Shown here: in pieces, positions 26,768 to 36,054 of the stretch
How the letters are laid out: every line of letters begins with the position of its first letter
How positions within the stretch are numbered: the stretch's first letter is position 1
Assembly: GCF_900258485.1 (NCBI RefSeq)
Contig: NZ_OGVE01000004.1
Span: 1-64,000 of the forward strand
Reading direction: 5' to 3'
Length of the DNA stretch: 64,000 nt
Source: Helcococcus massiliensis
Lineage (GTDB): Bacteria > Bacillota > Clostridia > Tissierellales > Peptoniphilaceae
Position numbers and translations under genes: made by a program
The notes under the pieces: generated by a model
Told to the model about the DNA's origin: nothing
The model's database searches: none
What the model saw: the letters and a program-made list of their open reading frames with translations, nothing else

Positions 26768-28360
26768 TCACATTATTTCTTTTTTTTCAAAGACAATTTT
26801 TTTATTATAGTAGTCTATTTCAACATCTTCATTTGTGTCTATTTCATTACCATTTTTATCAATTAAATTATAACCTGGGTAAGGACTTGCAATTGCGTAT
26901 CCATCATGGAATGATGAAAGGAAGGAGTATAGCTTGTCGCTTACTTTTTCAAAGTTTTCATCCATTATTTCATAAAGTCCTCGGTAGTTTCTCACAACGG
27001 AGTATCCAGTATCTTTATCAAAGGTATTAAAGTTAAACTTATCATTCAAGGTTTTATAGTCTAGGGTTTCTATATTCATGTAAGCACATACCCTTTCATC
27101 TAATTCAGGTACATAAGATTTAATAAAGGCATGATTATCAGCATCAGCCTCAGTTGCATCATCAAAAATATCCGGCATTACAATGTCACCATTGTCACGT
27201 ATATATCCGTACTTACCAGATTTACCTACATAAAGATTTACATCAGAGTCTCTATTTAAATATATCCTATCTATATATGGATGAGGTGATTTGTTACCAT
27301 CCTTGTCGATTAAGCCTACATGGTCATCAAACCTGTATGTTGTAATATTCTTAAATGTAAAATCATCGATTTCCATTTGGGCAGAATATTTAAATTGGAT
27401 TTCCCCCTTTGTATTTATTATGGCATTTTCACCGTCTAGGGTTGTTATTTTTGCATAGCCTGATAAAGAAAATCTTCCAGCTAGTTTATATTCTTGATCA
27501 AATTGTTTTTGTCCCGCTTTATTTATATAGTAATAGTTTCCATCCTCCTTTACCGGTGCAAGTCCATGCATGAATGGTTCAGCTACTGTATATTTTAATT
27601 CAATTATTACATTTCCATCTACATCTATATATCCATATTTATCGTCAATGCAAGCAAGTGAAAGCCCGTCAGTAAATTCATGTACTGAATCATATGTTAA
27701 AGGTATAACTTCATTTCCTTCAAAATCAACAAAACCGCATTTGAAGTCTTTTGTAACAAGAACTCTGCCATATTCTTCATCTGGATAATATATCTCACTA
27801 TAAGATCTTTTTGGATTGAACATTACTTTTTCATTTTTATCAATTACTGTTAATGGAGTATCTTTTACACCAAGATACATTTCATAATCATCAAGATAAT
27901 ATAGTTCACTATATTTGTCAGAAATAAGTTCACCTTCATCATTTACAAGAACTTTCATTCTTGCTATTTGTGCAATTGTAGTGTCTTTACCATTAAAAGG
28001 TTCAATTTTAAAGTAACCAACATGGTCTTCAATAATAGATTTTATAAGACTTGTATCAACGACAACTTCGCCTTGTCTATTTATTAGCACGTGAGAACTC
28101 TTATTGCTTTTTAACTTAACTATGCAGGTTCCATTTTCTTCGAAGTTTTTTACATCATAATATTTGCATTCAATAACTTCTTTACCATTTTCATCAACAA
28201 ATCCCCAAAGGTCATTTCTTTTTACCGGTGTTAAACCAAAACTTGAAGCTTTTACATCTTCATAAATAGCATCTGTTATCTTGTTAAAATCTTTGTCACA
28301 TAGTCCATATTTTACAATTTCTTGTTTCTTATTTTCGTATGTAAATGTGTATTTCTCCAT
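26768..28360 (-). CDS. WG-repeat protein
   Basis: This 530-residue protein is built of repeated WG units of the form GFVDENGKEVIECKYYDV, GFVDFEGNEVIPLTYDSV, GYIDVDGNVIIELKYTVA and GLIDKDGNKSPHPYIDRI, at least eight degenerate copies across its length. WG repeats form beta-rich arrays, and their role is poorly known. No signal peptide. The start was set at 28360 (MEKYTFTYEN) because GGAGC precedes it; an in-frame ATG at 28387 lacks a ribosome binding site. Confidence 0.85.
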   Translation of the reverse strand: MEKYTFTYENKKQEIVKYGLCDKDFNKITDAIYEDVKASSFGLTPVKRNDLWGFVDENGKEVIECKYYDVKNFEENGTCIVKLKSNKSSHVLINRQGEVVVDTSLIKSIIEDHVGYFKIEPFNGKDTTIAQIARMKVLVNDEGELISDKYSELYYLDDYEMYLGVKDTPLTVIDKNEKVMFNPKRSYSEIYYPDEEYGRVLVTKDFKCGFVDFEGNEVIPLTYDSVHEFTDGLSLACIDDKYGYIDVDGNVIIELKYTVAEPFMHGLAPVKEDGNYYYINKAGQKQFDQEYKLAGRFSLSGYAKITTLDGENAIINTKGEIQFKYSAQMEIDDFTFKNITTYRFDDHVGLIDKDGNKSPHPYIDRIYLNRDSDVNLYVGKSGKYGYIRDNGDIVMPDIFDDATEADADNHAFIKSYVPELDERVCAYMNIETLDYKTLNDKFNFNTFDKDTGYSVVRNYRGLYEIMDENFEKVSDKLYSFLSSFHDGYAIASPYPGYNLIDKNGNEIDTNEDVEIDYYNKKIVFEKKEIM

Positions 28361-28408
28361 ATAAAGCTCCTTATTTTTTATTCTCATCTTTTCTACATTA
28401 TGAGTATA

Positions 28409-28438
28409 TAAAAAGAGATGGGTATTTAGTTACCCATC
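28409..28438 (-). terminator. Terminator after the WYL regulator
   Basis: On the minus strand AGATGGGTA and TACCCATCT form a stem followed by five T. It directly abuts the stop codon of the 28439 gene. Confidence 0.8.
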
Positions 28439-29407
28439 TTAAGAATCTATATATTTATTTACCATATGTTTTGTAAAATCTTTAAGCTTATCTCTTAGAG
28501 TCTGTGGACTTACCACTTCTAAAAGATACCCATATTGGATAGCAAAGTGAAGGAAGGATTCTTCACTCATATGAAAGGCGATGTCTACCATGTCTTCTGG
28601 ATTTTCCTTGTTGGTAACCAAGGAAAAATTCATTCCTATTCCATCAACTATATATTTTAGATATTCTTCCTTAAGTCTAATGACAATTCCCTCATTTTTA
28701 CCTGTCATCATGTAAAGTTTTTTACTTATAAATTCCCCTTGGTTGAATCCCTTTCCATTTTCTATAGCCTCTTCATAAGGTATAGCCTTCTCATCTAGGA
28801 TTTCAACACTCATAATCCTATCAACCCTACGATTTTCAAATTGGTCAGACCTGTCAGCAGAACAAATTAAATAATAATGCCCACGGGAAATAGTTATAAA
28901 ATAGGGACTTAATACCGTTTCATAGTGCTCTATGTATTCCTTATATCTATTGATTTTGAACACTCTAATTTTTATCTTCTTTTCTTGCTCAATGGCATCT
29001 TCAATGATTTTTATATGCTTATAGGTATCTTCATTTTTCGAATGGTTGGCTTTTTCGTAGTTTATATGATGCTTATACCTTTTTCTATCATCGTGGCTTA
29101 AGTCTGCCATAAGCTTATCTATAACTCTTTTTGAAACTTCTAAAGGAATTTGACTATCATAAATAGCTGCATCTATCAGGTATCTCCTATCCTCATCGCT
29201 TAAAACACTCCCCCCTATAACTTGTTCATTTTCGTCAATTAGTTCAAGGGTCTGAAGGTCAAGGATTTGGTTGTATAAGGTCTTTCTAGTGATGTCAATA
29301 TCATAGTCTTTTTTTAAGTGATCTAAAATCTCACTACGCTTTAATTTTTTGCCTGTAGCATATTTTTCTAGAACTTTTAAGATATATAAGGTGGTGAGTC
29401 TTTGCAT
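28439..29407 (-). CDS. WYL-domain transcriptional regulator
   Basis: This 322-residue regulator has an N-terminal winged helix-turn-helix (about 1-62, with KRSEILDHLKKDYDIDITRK) and a WYL domain in the middle (about 150-230; its ISRGHYYLICSADRSDQFEN stretch matches the WYL core). A C-terminal extension (WCX) follows. Such proteins act as ligand-responsive regulators, often of defence or DNA-damage genes. Its target is not evident. It is monocistronic and ends at a terminator. Confidence 0.88.
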   Translation of the reverse strand: MQRLTTLYILKVLEKYATGKKLKRSEILDHLKKDYDIDITRKTLYNQILDLQTLELIDENEQVIGGSVLSDEDRRYLIDAAIYDSQIPLEVSKRVIDKLMADLSHDDRKRYKHHINYEKANHSKNEDTYKHIKIIEDAIEQEKKIKIRVFKINRYKEYIEHYETVLSPYFITISRGHYYLICSADRSDQFENRRVDRIMSVEILDEKAIPYEEAIENGKGFNQGEFISKKLYMMTGKNEGIVIRLKEEYLKYIVDGIGMNFSLVTNKENPEDMVDIAFHMSEESFLHFAIQYGYLLEVVSPQTLRDKLKDFTKHMVNKYIDS

Positions 29408-29427
29408 GATGTCTCCTTATAATATGG

Positions 29428-29452
29428 TTAAAAGAGGGGGATCCCCTCTTTT
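29428..29452. terminator. Possible bidirectional terminator
   Basis: TAAAAGAGGGGGATCCCCTCTTTTA is a near-perfect palindrome with A and T ends, upstream of the WYL gene and downstream of the 29516 gene. Confidence 0.6.
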
Positions 29453-29515
29453 ATTGGTTATTTTTTATATCTGCTTTTACATGTTCAGATAACTCAAGCA
29501 TCAAGTAATTACAAA

Positions 29516-30235
29516 TTATAAAATTCCTCTTATAGTTTCATTTATATATTCATTATGAGAAATACCAGTTGTCGTTGCATAATGTTTTGTCTTTATTAAT
29601 TTAGTTTCTCTACCAAGTTCTTTTTTAATATGTTCAATATATTCATTCATAACATTATATACATCATTACCGAAACATAAGATTTGAGGATTGTTAGATC
29701 CAAAAGATTTAAGTATTTCTATCACACCATTTATTTGTTTAATTTTTGATTCATGTGTTTTTAATTCATTTTTAGCAACTTGTATTTTACTTTCTGGGTA
29801 ACCATTGAAATCTCCATTTTTATCAATACATATTAAATCAAGCATCAAAGCACCCCAAAATGGAGTATCATATAGGGATAATGCTAATCTTTCATCATTA
29901 TGTAAGGGTTTAGTATCAATTTTACCAGTTACTGGATTAGTATAATTTCTACCTTTACTCTTAGACATTGACATCAAATGGAAATTACCAAAATCTGGTA
30001 TCCTTTCAACACCTTCTTTGAATGTTGAATAGTTCATGCCTAAACACACATAATCACTTTTAAGACCAAATTCATCGATTTGAGATTGTTCATTTATATT
30101 TTGTAATGTAATAATTCCCTTATCAAAAAACATATTATTTATTACAGATTTACCTTCATCAAAATTAAATTCCCAATAAGCAAAGCTAATTAAATTTTTG
30201 AATTTATTATTTTTCAAGTTTTTTATGTTCAACAT
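29516..30235 (-). CDS. Hypothetical protein
   Basis: This 239-residue cytosolic protein has no family I can name with confidence. The pattern DYVCLGMNYS...FHLMSMSKSKGRN...LDLICID...ILCFGNDVYNVM, with hydrophobic strands ending in Gly/Asn, loosely recalls uracil-DNA-glycosylase-like folds. This is a weak guess. Isolated, with long AT-rich flanks. Confidence 0.6.
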   Translation of the reverse strand: MLNIKNLKNNKFKNLISFAYWEFNFDEGKSVINNMFFDKGIITLQNINEQSQIDEFGLKSDYVCLGMNYSTFKEGVERIPDFGNFHLMSMSKSKGRNYTNPVTGKIDTKPLHNDERLALSLYDTPFWGALMLDLICIDKNGDFNGYPESKIQVAKNELKTHESKIKQINGVIEILKSFGSNNPQILCFGNDVYNVMNEYIEHIKKELGRETKLIKTKHYATTTGISHNEYINETIRGIL

Positions 30236-30620
30236 AATTGTAATCCTCCCATAATTTCTATAATCTTCTATTGATTATTGCTATACAATTCATACCTACT
30301 ATCAATTTATATGAATATCATATCAATAGTTCTGGGTAATATGTTACACGTTTTAATAAGATTATTTATTTATTATACCATTAAGGCAGCATATTATCGG
30401 AACAATATTGCTATTATAGAATCAATAACTTTGTTTAGAATTATCTTATATTTTGTTTAAGCAGTTATATCTCCTATAAGGTGATATTTCAACAGATTTT
30501 AGAATGTAGATCTCTCTTATGGCGATTTTAATTTTTTAATCAAAACTACCTGCATAGCGGGTGATTTATTGTTTCGTTAACTTACATTCACTCAAATCAC
30601 TAAAGTAATCAACAACAAAA
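30236..30620. other. Intergenic AT-rich stretch, no gene seen
   Basis: 385 bp with stop codons in all frames. A short plus-strand frame at 30278-30460 has no ribosome binding site or family pattern. Nothing recognisable apart from the terminator that follows. Confidence 0.5.
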
Positions 30621-30652
30621 AAACGCAGAAAATTTTTCTGCGTTTTTATCAT
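30619..30652. terminator. Bidirectional terminator
   Basis: AAAACGCAGAAAA and TTTTTCTGCGTTTT form a strong stem (about 30621-30651). It lies downstream of the 24-residue peptide gene on the minus strand. Confidence 0.85.
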
Positions 30653-30685
30653 TACTAAAATATAATATACATGTTTTCTATTAAG

Positions 30686-30760
30686 TTATAATATAAATAT
30701 TGCTGTTAAAAAACCAGCTATTGCAATAATAGCGTACCATAAAACTTTCTTATCTTTCAT
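30686..30760 (-). CDS. 24-residue single-span membrane peptide
   Basis: A short frame from ATG 30760-30758 to TAA 30688-30686 encodes MKDKKVLWYAIIAIAGFLTA plus IFIL: a charged start followed by one hydrophobic helix. AAGGAA is six bases upstream, overlapping the end of the ogt gene 12 bp away, and a strong terminator follows. Translational context and TM character support a real small gene, co-transcribed with ogt. It could be a membrane-anchored regulator, a type I toxin-like peptide or a fragment. Confidence 0.5.
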   Translation of the reverse strand: MKDKKVLWYAIIAIAGFLTAIFIL

Positions 30761-30772
30761 AAAAATTCCTTT

Positions 30773-31261
30773 CTAATTACAAGCTTGTCCTTCCAAATAT
30801 GGTATCTCTCTAACCCTCGACTCCAAATCCAAAAGGCCTTTTTTCATATCTAAACCACCAGCATAGCCTACAAGCTTTCCATTCGCCCCTATTACTCTAT
30901 GGCATGGCACTAATATCATAATTGGATTTTTGTTGTTTGCCATTCCTACTGCACGGCTGGCATTTTTATTTCCTATAGCACTTGCTATGTCTTTATAGGT
31001 ACGTATTTCACCATAGGGAATGCGGGTGAGCTCTTTCCAAACTTTTTTCTGAAAATCTGTCCCTTCTAATTCGTAAGGAAAATCAAAGGTTGTTCTTTCT
31101 CCATTCAGATATTCCATGATTTCTTTGTAGACAAGGTCAGTAAAATCGGTCTTTTTATCATTATCACTTGTTTTATCAGCCCTTTGGAGCAATTTCAAGG
31201 TCTCGCCTTGATATCCGATTTTTAAGAATCCATAGGGGAATTTGTATATGGCGAAATCCAT
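30773..31261 (-). CDS. ogt: Methylated-DNA--protein-cysteine S-methyltransferase
   Basis: This 162-residue suicide repair protein transfers O6-alkyl groups from guanine to its active-site Cys. The PCHRV motif (VPCHRVIGANGKLVGYAGGL) carries the acceptor Cys, and the helix-turn-helix RIPYGEIRTYKDIASAIG is present. The start was placed at 31261 (MDFAIYKFP) because this matches the family N-terminus; the frame extends upstream to 31327, overlapping the lipoprotein gene. An AGAGAG sequence serves as a weak ribosome binding site. Downstream is the 24-residue peptide. Confidence 0.92.
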   Translation of the reverse strand: MDFAIYKFPYGFLKIGYQGETLKLLQRADKTSDNDKKTDFTDLVYKEIMEYLNGERTTFDFPYELEGTDFQKKVWKELTRIPYGEIRTYKDIASAIGNKNASRAVGMANNKNPIMILVPCHRVIGANGKLVGYAGGLDMKKGLLDLESRVREIPYLEGQACN

Positions 31262-31295
31262 TTGAGGCTCTCTTTCTTTATATATGTTTTTTTCA

Positions 31296-31691
31296 TTATC
31301 TATTTTCAAATAAATATAAAAAATCATATTTATCTAAGTTATCTGAAATATATAACTTATCATTTACAGAAATTTCATTGTCCATTATTGAAATTAGAAT
31401 ATCTTCATCAGCTTCTATTTTTATAAAATATTGCCAACCTTTTTCGTTGTTATTTTTTATTTCTAAAGTATTATAAGATGAAAGTTTGTCCAAAAACTTT
31501 TTATAGTCTTTCTTTTCTAATACTAGGTCTGTCTTGTTCTTGGTCATAGTTGTCTCTACTATAATATTTTTTATCTTATCTTCTTTAAGATCCAATATGT
31601 CGCCTAACTTTTGATGATTTTTACCTTGTTGGCAAGCTGTTAATAGGAGCAATGTACACATTGTAATGATTATATATTTTAGTTTTTTCAT
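31296..31691 (-). CDS. Hypothetical lipoprotein
   Basis: This 131-residue predicted lipoprotein has signal MKKLKYIIITMCTLLLLTAC (lipobox LTAC, Cys20) and a small alpha/beta domain (about 30-130) with no recognised family. AAGGAAGGG precedes the ATG. Same strand as ogt, whose chosen start is 34 bp downstream. Confidence 0.8.
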   Translation of the reverse strand: MKKLKYIIITMCTLLLLTACQQGKNHQKLGDILDLKEDKIKNIIVETTMTKNKTDLVLEKKDYKKFLDKLSSYNTLEIKNNNEKGWQYFIKIEADEDILISIMDNEISVNDKLYISDNLDKYDFLYLFENR

Positions 31692-31753
31692 AGACAGCCC
31701 TTCCTTTCTTAATATTTTTATAAAAATAGCGTACTCTTAAGTAAAAATTTTCT

Positions 31754-32092
31754 TTATTTGTATTCCACAGAATTTTCAGCCACTGAAAATTCTTTATCAC
31801 CTCTTTTTTCTATTTTATCTTCAAATGATATTTTTAGGTTTTTACCTAATGCTGTTGCTAATCTCTTTAGAGTATTTATTGATGGATTTGCATTACCATT
31901 TTCTATTTTACTAATATCTCCTTGGGAAATACCTGTAATATTTGATAGATCTTTTTGAGTGATTTCTTTTTCATTTCTAGCATCAATCATAGCTCTAATA
32001 ATTTGAAATTCAGCATCTAAATTATCCCATTCTTTTTTAAATTTAGGATCTTTTAGTTCTTCATTTAGTAATTCTTTAAATGTCTTTCCCAT
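31754..32092 (-). CDS. XRE-family HTH antitoxin (HigA-like)
   Basis: This 112-residue DNA-binding protein has a Cro/CI-type helix-turn-helix (about 42-98): EITQKDLSNITGISQGDISK then IENGNANPSINTLKRLATAL. It begins 1 bp after the end of the adjacent toxin remnant on the same strand, the toxin-first order of HigBA loci. It would bind and repress its own promoter and neutralise the toxin. It is intact although the toxin frame is broken. Confidence 0.88.
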   Translation of the reverse strand: MGKTFKELLNEELKDPKFKKEWDNLDAEFQIIRAMIDARNEKEITQKDLSNITGISQGDISKIENGNANPSINTLKRLATALGKNLKISFEDKIEKRGDKEFSVAENSVEYK

Positions 32093-32093
32093 A

Positions 32094-32446
32094 TTACAAA
32101 CCCTCCTTTTTTATGTAAATACTTCTATATTTTTTTGCTAATTCAATTTCTGATTTTGGTGTTTTTTGAGACTTTTTAATAAATCCATTTGTCATTACTA
32201 TTTTTTTACCTACTGTAAAAAATATAATATTCTTGTTATATCATTTGATTGCCTTACCCTTAATTCAAATATTCCATCGCTTAAATACTTTGAGTAAGGA
32301 GATTTTAAATAATTCCCCTTATCTTCTAAGAGTTCTATTGATTTTAATAACTTAGATCTCATCTTAATATTTTGATTCTTTATAAAATCAACAACTGGTT
32401 GAGAACCATCAGCTTTTTCGTAAAAAATAATTTCGAATTTATCCAT
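32094..32446 (-). pseudogene. Frameshifted RelE/HigB-type toxin
   Basis: The frame from ATG 32446 (MDKFEIIFYEKADGSQPVVD) runs through DGIFELRVRQSNDITRILYF and then stops after a run of six T. Adding one T would restore FTVGKKIVMTNGFIKKSQKT followed by PKSEIELAKKYR, the normal HigB/Gp49-like C-terminus, ending at TAA 32096-32094, one base before the antitoxin ATG. Restored length is about 117 residues, typical of the family. The truncated 78-residue product lacks the C-terminal catalytic region. It may be a mutation, a slippery-site frameshift or a sequencing error. Confidence 0.82.
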
Positions 32447-32811
32447 TTATTCCTCTCTATTCAAATTAATTATATATGTTATATCCTATATTTTCAAGTG
32501 TACAATTAATAAATTAGACCTTGAATACTTTGTAAATAAGAAATAATAGAATTTTTTTTGTCGATATTATATGTATTATAACAATTTAAACATCTAAACA
32601 CATCGAATTCGACGCGTTTAAACTTAGATTTATTAAAATCATATTATAAATTGTAAAATTCTTTTCTTATACTGCCTATTCTTCTTAACTACCTTAGAAA
32701 CTTGTTTATAATTTCTAAATAAGCCTTTACAACATAGCTAAAGTTATTAGTTTGATATTATAATTTTTCCCATCAGAAGCAATTGTTCGGATTTTCTGAA
32801 CAAATGAATTT
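32447..32811. other. Intergenic stretch, only the toxin-antitoxin promoter region expected
   Basis: 365 bp of A/T-rich DNA with no reading frame of note. The toxin-antitoxin promoter must lie near 32450-32550, but no confident -35/-10 pair was chosen. Confidence 0.45.
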
Positions 32812-33282
32812 TTAACCAAATAAGTAGTTTCGTTGGCTATTTGGATACAATTTTTTAAAACTCTCTAATATTTCTTTTTTATCTGTAACAATAAAAATAG
32901 ATGAAGAATCTTCTGCTACTATTTCAATTTCAGCTAATGGATGTTGAATTATAGCAAGATCATCTTCATATATGTGATTATTGTCTCTTGCCTTAGGAAG
33001 TTTATAGGTCAATATTTCTTCATCTGAAATAGTTTCTGGTATAGCGGAGAAAACAGCCCATATCCATTGAAAATTTTCTTTCTTCAAATAATCGATTAAC
33101 TTATCTGTTGATAAAATAATATAGTCTTTTTCATTAATTAAATCAAATAACTCATTATTCAAAGGGTATGCCTCAACATCTGTTATTAGCCATTTATAAT
33201 TAGTAATATATTCACTCATTGTATCTAAAAGTTCTAATAAATAAGAATATCCTTTTCTATCTCTAGTAGATATATATCTCAT
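32812..33282 (-). CDS. Hypothetical protein, possibly DUF2691
   Basis: This 156-residue cytosolic protein has a first half containing YKWLITDVEAYPLNNELFDL and IILSTDKLIDYL and a second half with FQWIWAVFSAIPETISDEE, a pattern I associate loosely with DUF2691 proteins of Firmicutes, whose role is unknown. The start was set at 33282 (MRYISTRDRK) because GGAAGG precedes it; the frame extends to 33303. Confidence 0.6.
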   Translation of the reverse strand: MRYISTRDRKGYSYLLELLDTMSEYITNYKWLITDVEAYPLNNELFDLINEKDYIILSTDKLIDYLKKENFQWIWAVFSAIPETISDEEILTYKLPKARDNNHIYEDDLAIIQHPLAEIEIVAEDSSSIFIVTDKKEILESFKKLYPNSQRNYLFG

Positions 33283-33382
33283 AAATACCTTCCATAATTG
33301 CAAATATCTGTTAGATTTTTCTGTCTCTTATCTTAATCTAAGTTCTTTCTGACAATACCAAAATTGGTCCAAAAACAATACC

Positions 33383-33703
33383 TTATTGACTTCTCTCAGA
33401 AAGCAAACTACCTATATAGTTTGCTATTACTGAAATTATGCCATATACCAATATACAAATAGCTGCACTCTCATTATAAAAGATAAATACAGCCGGGATA
33501 AATAACAAGCTTACAAGCAAAGAAAACAACCAATTAAAGGAATTTTTCATTCCATAAAGCAATGAAACTATTAAGCATACAATCGGAATTCCTAACAATA
33601 AAATGAACATACCACTTCCAGTATCTTTAATAAGAAATGGTAATAGATAAAAGGCAAGAATTATTACAAACAAATATGGTAACATTTTTCTAATTTTACC
33701 CAT
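33383..33703 (-). CDS. Hypothetical small membrane protein
   Basis: This 106-residue protein has four predicted TM segments (about 8-24, 31-49, 58-75, 80-98) and basic cytoplasmic ends. No family recognised. GGAGG precedes the ATG. Possibly co-transcribed with the 32812 gene 100 bp downstream. Confidence 0.7.
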   Translation of the reverse strand: MGKIRKMLPYLFVIILAFYLLPFLIKDTGSGMFILLLGIPIVCLIVSLLYGMKNSFNWLFSLLVSLLFIPAVFIFYNESAAICILVYGIISVIANYIGSLLSERSQ

Positions 33704-34164
33704 AAAATACCTCCTAAAATTTTTACTAACACTTCTAGAACCATGTTTATTGTCCTTTTAGTGAATTTACTAATTGATTCTACAGTTTAGGAATATACTA
33801 TAATTAAACTTTTCTGGTTCTTGGGTTTCAGCTCACATTAATCCACAAGTTTTATATATTTTTCTTACTATAATAATACCATTTTTTAAGATATATGGTT
33901 ATAAATTTATGCATATAAAATTTCTATTAGATAAAATAATGTGCAAGTAATAAGCTACTAATGGATGTATTTGTAAAGAAACTACTTTTTTGAATTATTT
34001 AGCACATTATTAATATATAACAAAACTATTGAATATTTTATTATTTATTGATAAAATATTATCAAGATGATTACATAACGAATTTGTTTTTAGTATTAGA
34101 GAACAAACTCTAACTATTTTTTTAATACTAGTACAATTAGTTATTTAATACTAGGGAGGTTTTT
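33704..34164. other. Intergenic AT-rich stretch
   Basis: 461 bp without a credible gene. Near 34100-34155 the element TTAATACTAG occurs twice about 29 bp apart, just before the ribosome binding site of the lipoprotein gene; it may be an operator or promoter part. Nothing else recognised. Confidence 0.45.
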
Positions 34165-34473
34165 ATGAAAAAAGCTTTATTTCTATTTATCCTTATACTA
34201 TTATCATTTAATATGGCGGCTTGCACAAATAAGCAAATATCAACAACAGAAGATGTAATAAAGTTTATTGAAGAAAAAGGCAAGGATAATGTAGATTGGA
34301 AAGATTTCGAGCGTTTTGAAAGATTAAAAGATGAAGAACAAATATACGATTCAGTTGTTAATGTATATAAATTAGATGATGGCTCAAAATTAATTTTGAC
34401 AGGTAATGGTTATGAAAATAAACCATTCCATATAAATATTGTAGATGGAGAGAAAGAAATAAACTTAAAATAA
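34165..34473 (+). CDS. Small lipoprotein (intact member of a duplicated pair)
   Basis: This 102-residue predicted lipoprotein has signal MKKALFLFILILLSFNMAAC (lipobox MAAC, Cys20). A small domain rich in Lys, Asp and Glu follows (TEDVIKFIEEKGKDNVDWKD). No family recognised. Strong GGGAGG ribosome binding site. A terminator follows. A decayed copy of this gene lies at about 39390-39600. Confidence 0.85.
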   Translation: MKKALFLFILILLSFNMAACTNKQISTTEDVIKFIEEKGKDNVDWKDFERFERLKDEEQIYDSVVNVYKLDDGSKLILTGNGYENKPFHINIVDGEKEINLK

Positions 34474-34496
34474 TTAAGATAATTTGAGAATTATTT

Positions 34497-34529
34497 ATCC
34501 CCAGATGATAATAAGCATCTGGGGATTTT
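34497..34529. terminator. Bidirectional terminator
   Basis: ATCCCCAGATG and CATCTGGGGAT form a perfect 11-bp stem (34497-34526) followed by T. It lies between the rightward lipoprotein and the leftward DUF296 gene. Confidence 0.85.
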
Positions 34530-34582
34530 CAATGTTAATAGCTAACTTTAAAATTGTTAATCAAATCTACAATCCAGCAAAA

Positions 34583-35023
34583 TCAGTCTTCAAACTTCCA
34601 AAATCCAGTGCCTGTTTCTGGATCATATTTTCTATTTATCACTCCACCTATAACCGGTCTTAACTCAATCTCTGCGGTATAAGAAACTGTAAGTGATTTG
34701 ATATGACCTCCTGCAACGCAGTGTTTTCCGTCCTCTTTGTAGGAAACTATAGCGTGTGTATGTTGATAGATTTCTCCATATTCGTCAGAAATAACATTTC
34801 CAGTCATAGATACAAGTTCAAGCATACCGCTAATTGTTCTAGTCTCAAACTCGTTAGTTTCTGGTATAAGTGTCTGTATTTCTGCCTCACCCAATCCCCC
34901 AATACCACTGAAGATAGCAGACATGATTTTTTCCTTCCTGCAGACATCTAAAATACATCCTATAACCTCATCATCTTTATCCATTCTAATGTATACTGTG
35001 TCGTTTATTTTTCTGTAGTCCAT
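34583..35023 (-). CDS. PPC/DUF296 domain protein
   Basis: This 146-residue protein with the plant-and-prokaryote-conserved (DUF296) fold has VIGCILDVCRKEKIMSAIFS, then GIGGLGEAEI, and a His-containing strand YQHTHAIVSYKEDGKHCVAG followed by GHIK. Bacterial members form trimers, bind metal through these His residues, and have uncertain roles; DNA binding is not established for most. It lies 50 bp downstream of the broken nucleoside phosphorylase gene. Confidence 0.85.
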   Translation of the reverse strand: MDYRKINDTVYIRMDKDDEVIGCILDVCRKEKIMSAIFSGIGGLGEAEIQTLIPETNEFETRTISGMLELVSMTGNVISDEYGEIYQHTHAIVSYKEDGKHCVAGGHIKSLTVSYTAEIELRPVIGGVINRKYDPETGTGFWKFED

Positions 35024-35072
35024 AGTTTATCCTCCATTAATTTAATTTCTTATAATCTCATTATAATTTATC

Positions 35073-35822
35073 TTATATTTCTTTTAATAATTTTAAAGCT
35101 AAATACAGCTTTCCAATATCATGGTTGGCACTATGGAGACCTTCAACTTCATAGGAACTCTCATTTAAAACATCACCTGCTTCAAGAAAGTTATAAAGCT
35201 CAAATCCATAAAAATCACAAGCCGCTTGAACACCTGCAAGTTCCATCTCTACCGCTATACATCCCTCAGACTTTCTCCTTGAGACAAGTCCACGAGTTTC
35301 ACGAATCATAACATCTGTAGTCCATACCTTTCCCTTGGTATAGGGAGCTTTCTCCTTGATAAAAAACTCTTCGAGCTTATCGTGATTTTTAATATTAATG
35401 TAGTCTGAAGGAGCTGCATAATAATAAGATGCTCCCTCACCCCTATAAGCTTCAGTGGGGATAATGTACCTTCCAAAAGTTTTTTCCTTATCAAGGCTGC
35501 CACAAGATCCAAACATAATAAATTTATTTGCACCTGTAATCCAATTGACTTCTACACAATCTGTTGAGGCAAGGGCTGAACCAATCATTGTTAGATAAAA
35601 TGCAAATTCTTGACCTTCAAAGGTGCTTTTATATACTGTCCTTGACCCATTTGCAGCCTCTATAGTTCCATTTTCTTGGCATTCAAAATTATCAAGTAAA
35701 TAATCTAGCAGGCTTTTCGAAAATATTATCAAGCATTATTCTGCAATATTTTTCTTTTCTCCATAAAAGTCTTTTAAACTTATAACTGGCTCTGTGTCTT
35801 TATCAAAACTGTCTATTATCAT
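35073..35822 (-). pseudogene. Nucleoside phosphorylase (PNP/UDP family) interrupted by an in-frame stop
   Basis: The minus-strand frame from ATG 35822-35820 reads MIIDSFDKDTEPVISLKDFY, continues GEKKNIAE, meets TAA at codon 29 (35738-35736), and goes on in the same frame with CLIIFSKSLLDYLL to the end at 35073. The remaining 219 codons after the stop carry the family core (FIMFGSCGSLDKEKTFGRYI, AVEMELAGVQAACDFYGFEL). Without the stop it would be a normal 249-residue enzyme that splits nucleosides with phosphate. Translation could restart at TTG 35732, but the N-terminal strand would be lost. A single base change or read error would explain it. Confidence 0.8.
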
Positions 35823-36054
35823 AATTTTACCTATTTGCTTAACCTTTCTATATTTTACATACTCTTCTCAATTAGCTTATTAATTGTTTCAATTATGGCC
35901 ATCTCATCTATTAAAAAAATAAGTATACGATTTTTTATCGTCCACTCCTATCTCATATTATCTATGACGAAATTTTTTATAAGGTTACTTTTAATTTATT
36001 TTATAATCATTTAACAATTCTCGCAAATAATAGGGTCTAAAATTTAGACAAAAT

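Noticed and set aside
30278-30460. Plus-strand hydrophobic frame of 60 codons
   Set aside because: No ribosome binding site, AT-rich chance frame.
35306-35533. Minus-strand frame of 75 codons
   Set aside because: Alternative frame inside the nucleoside phosphorylase coding region.
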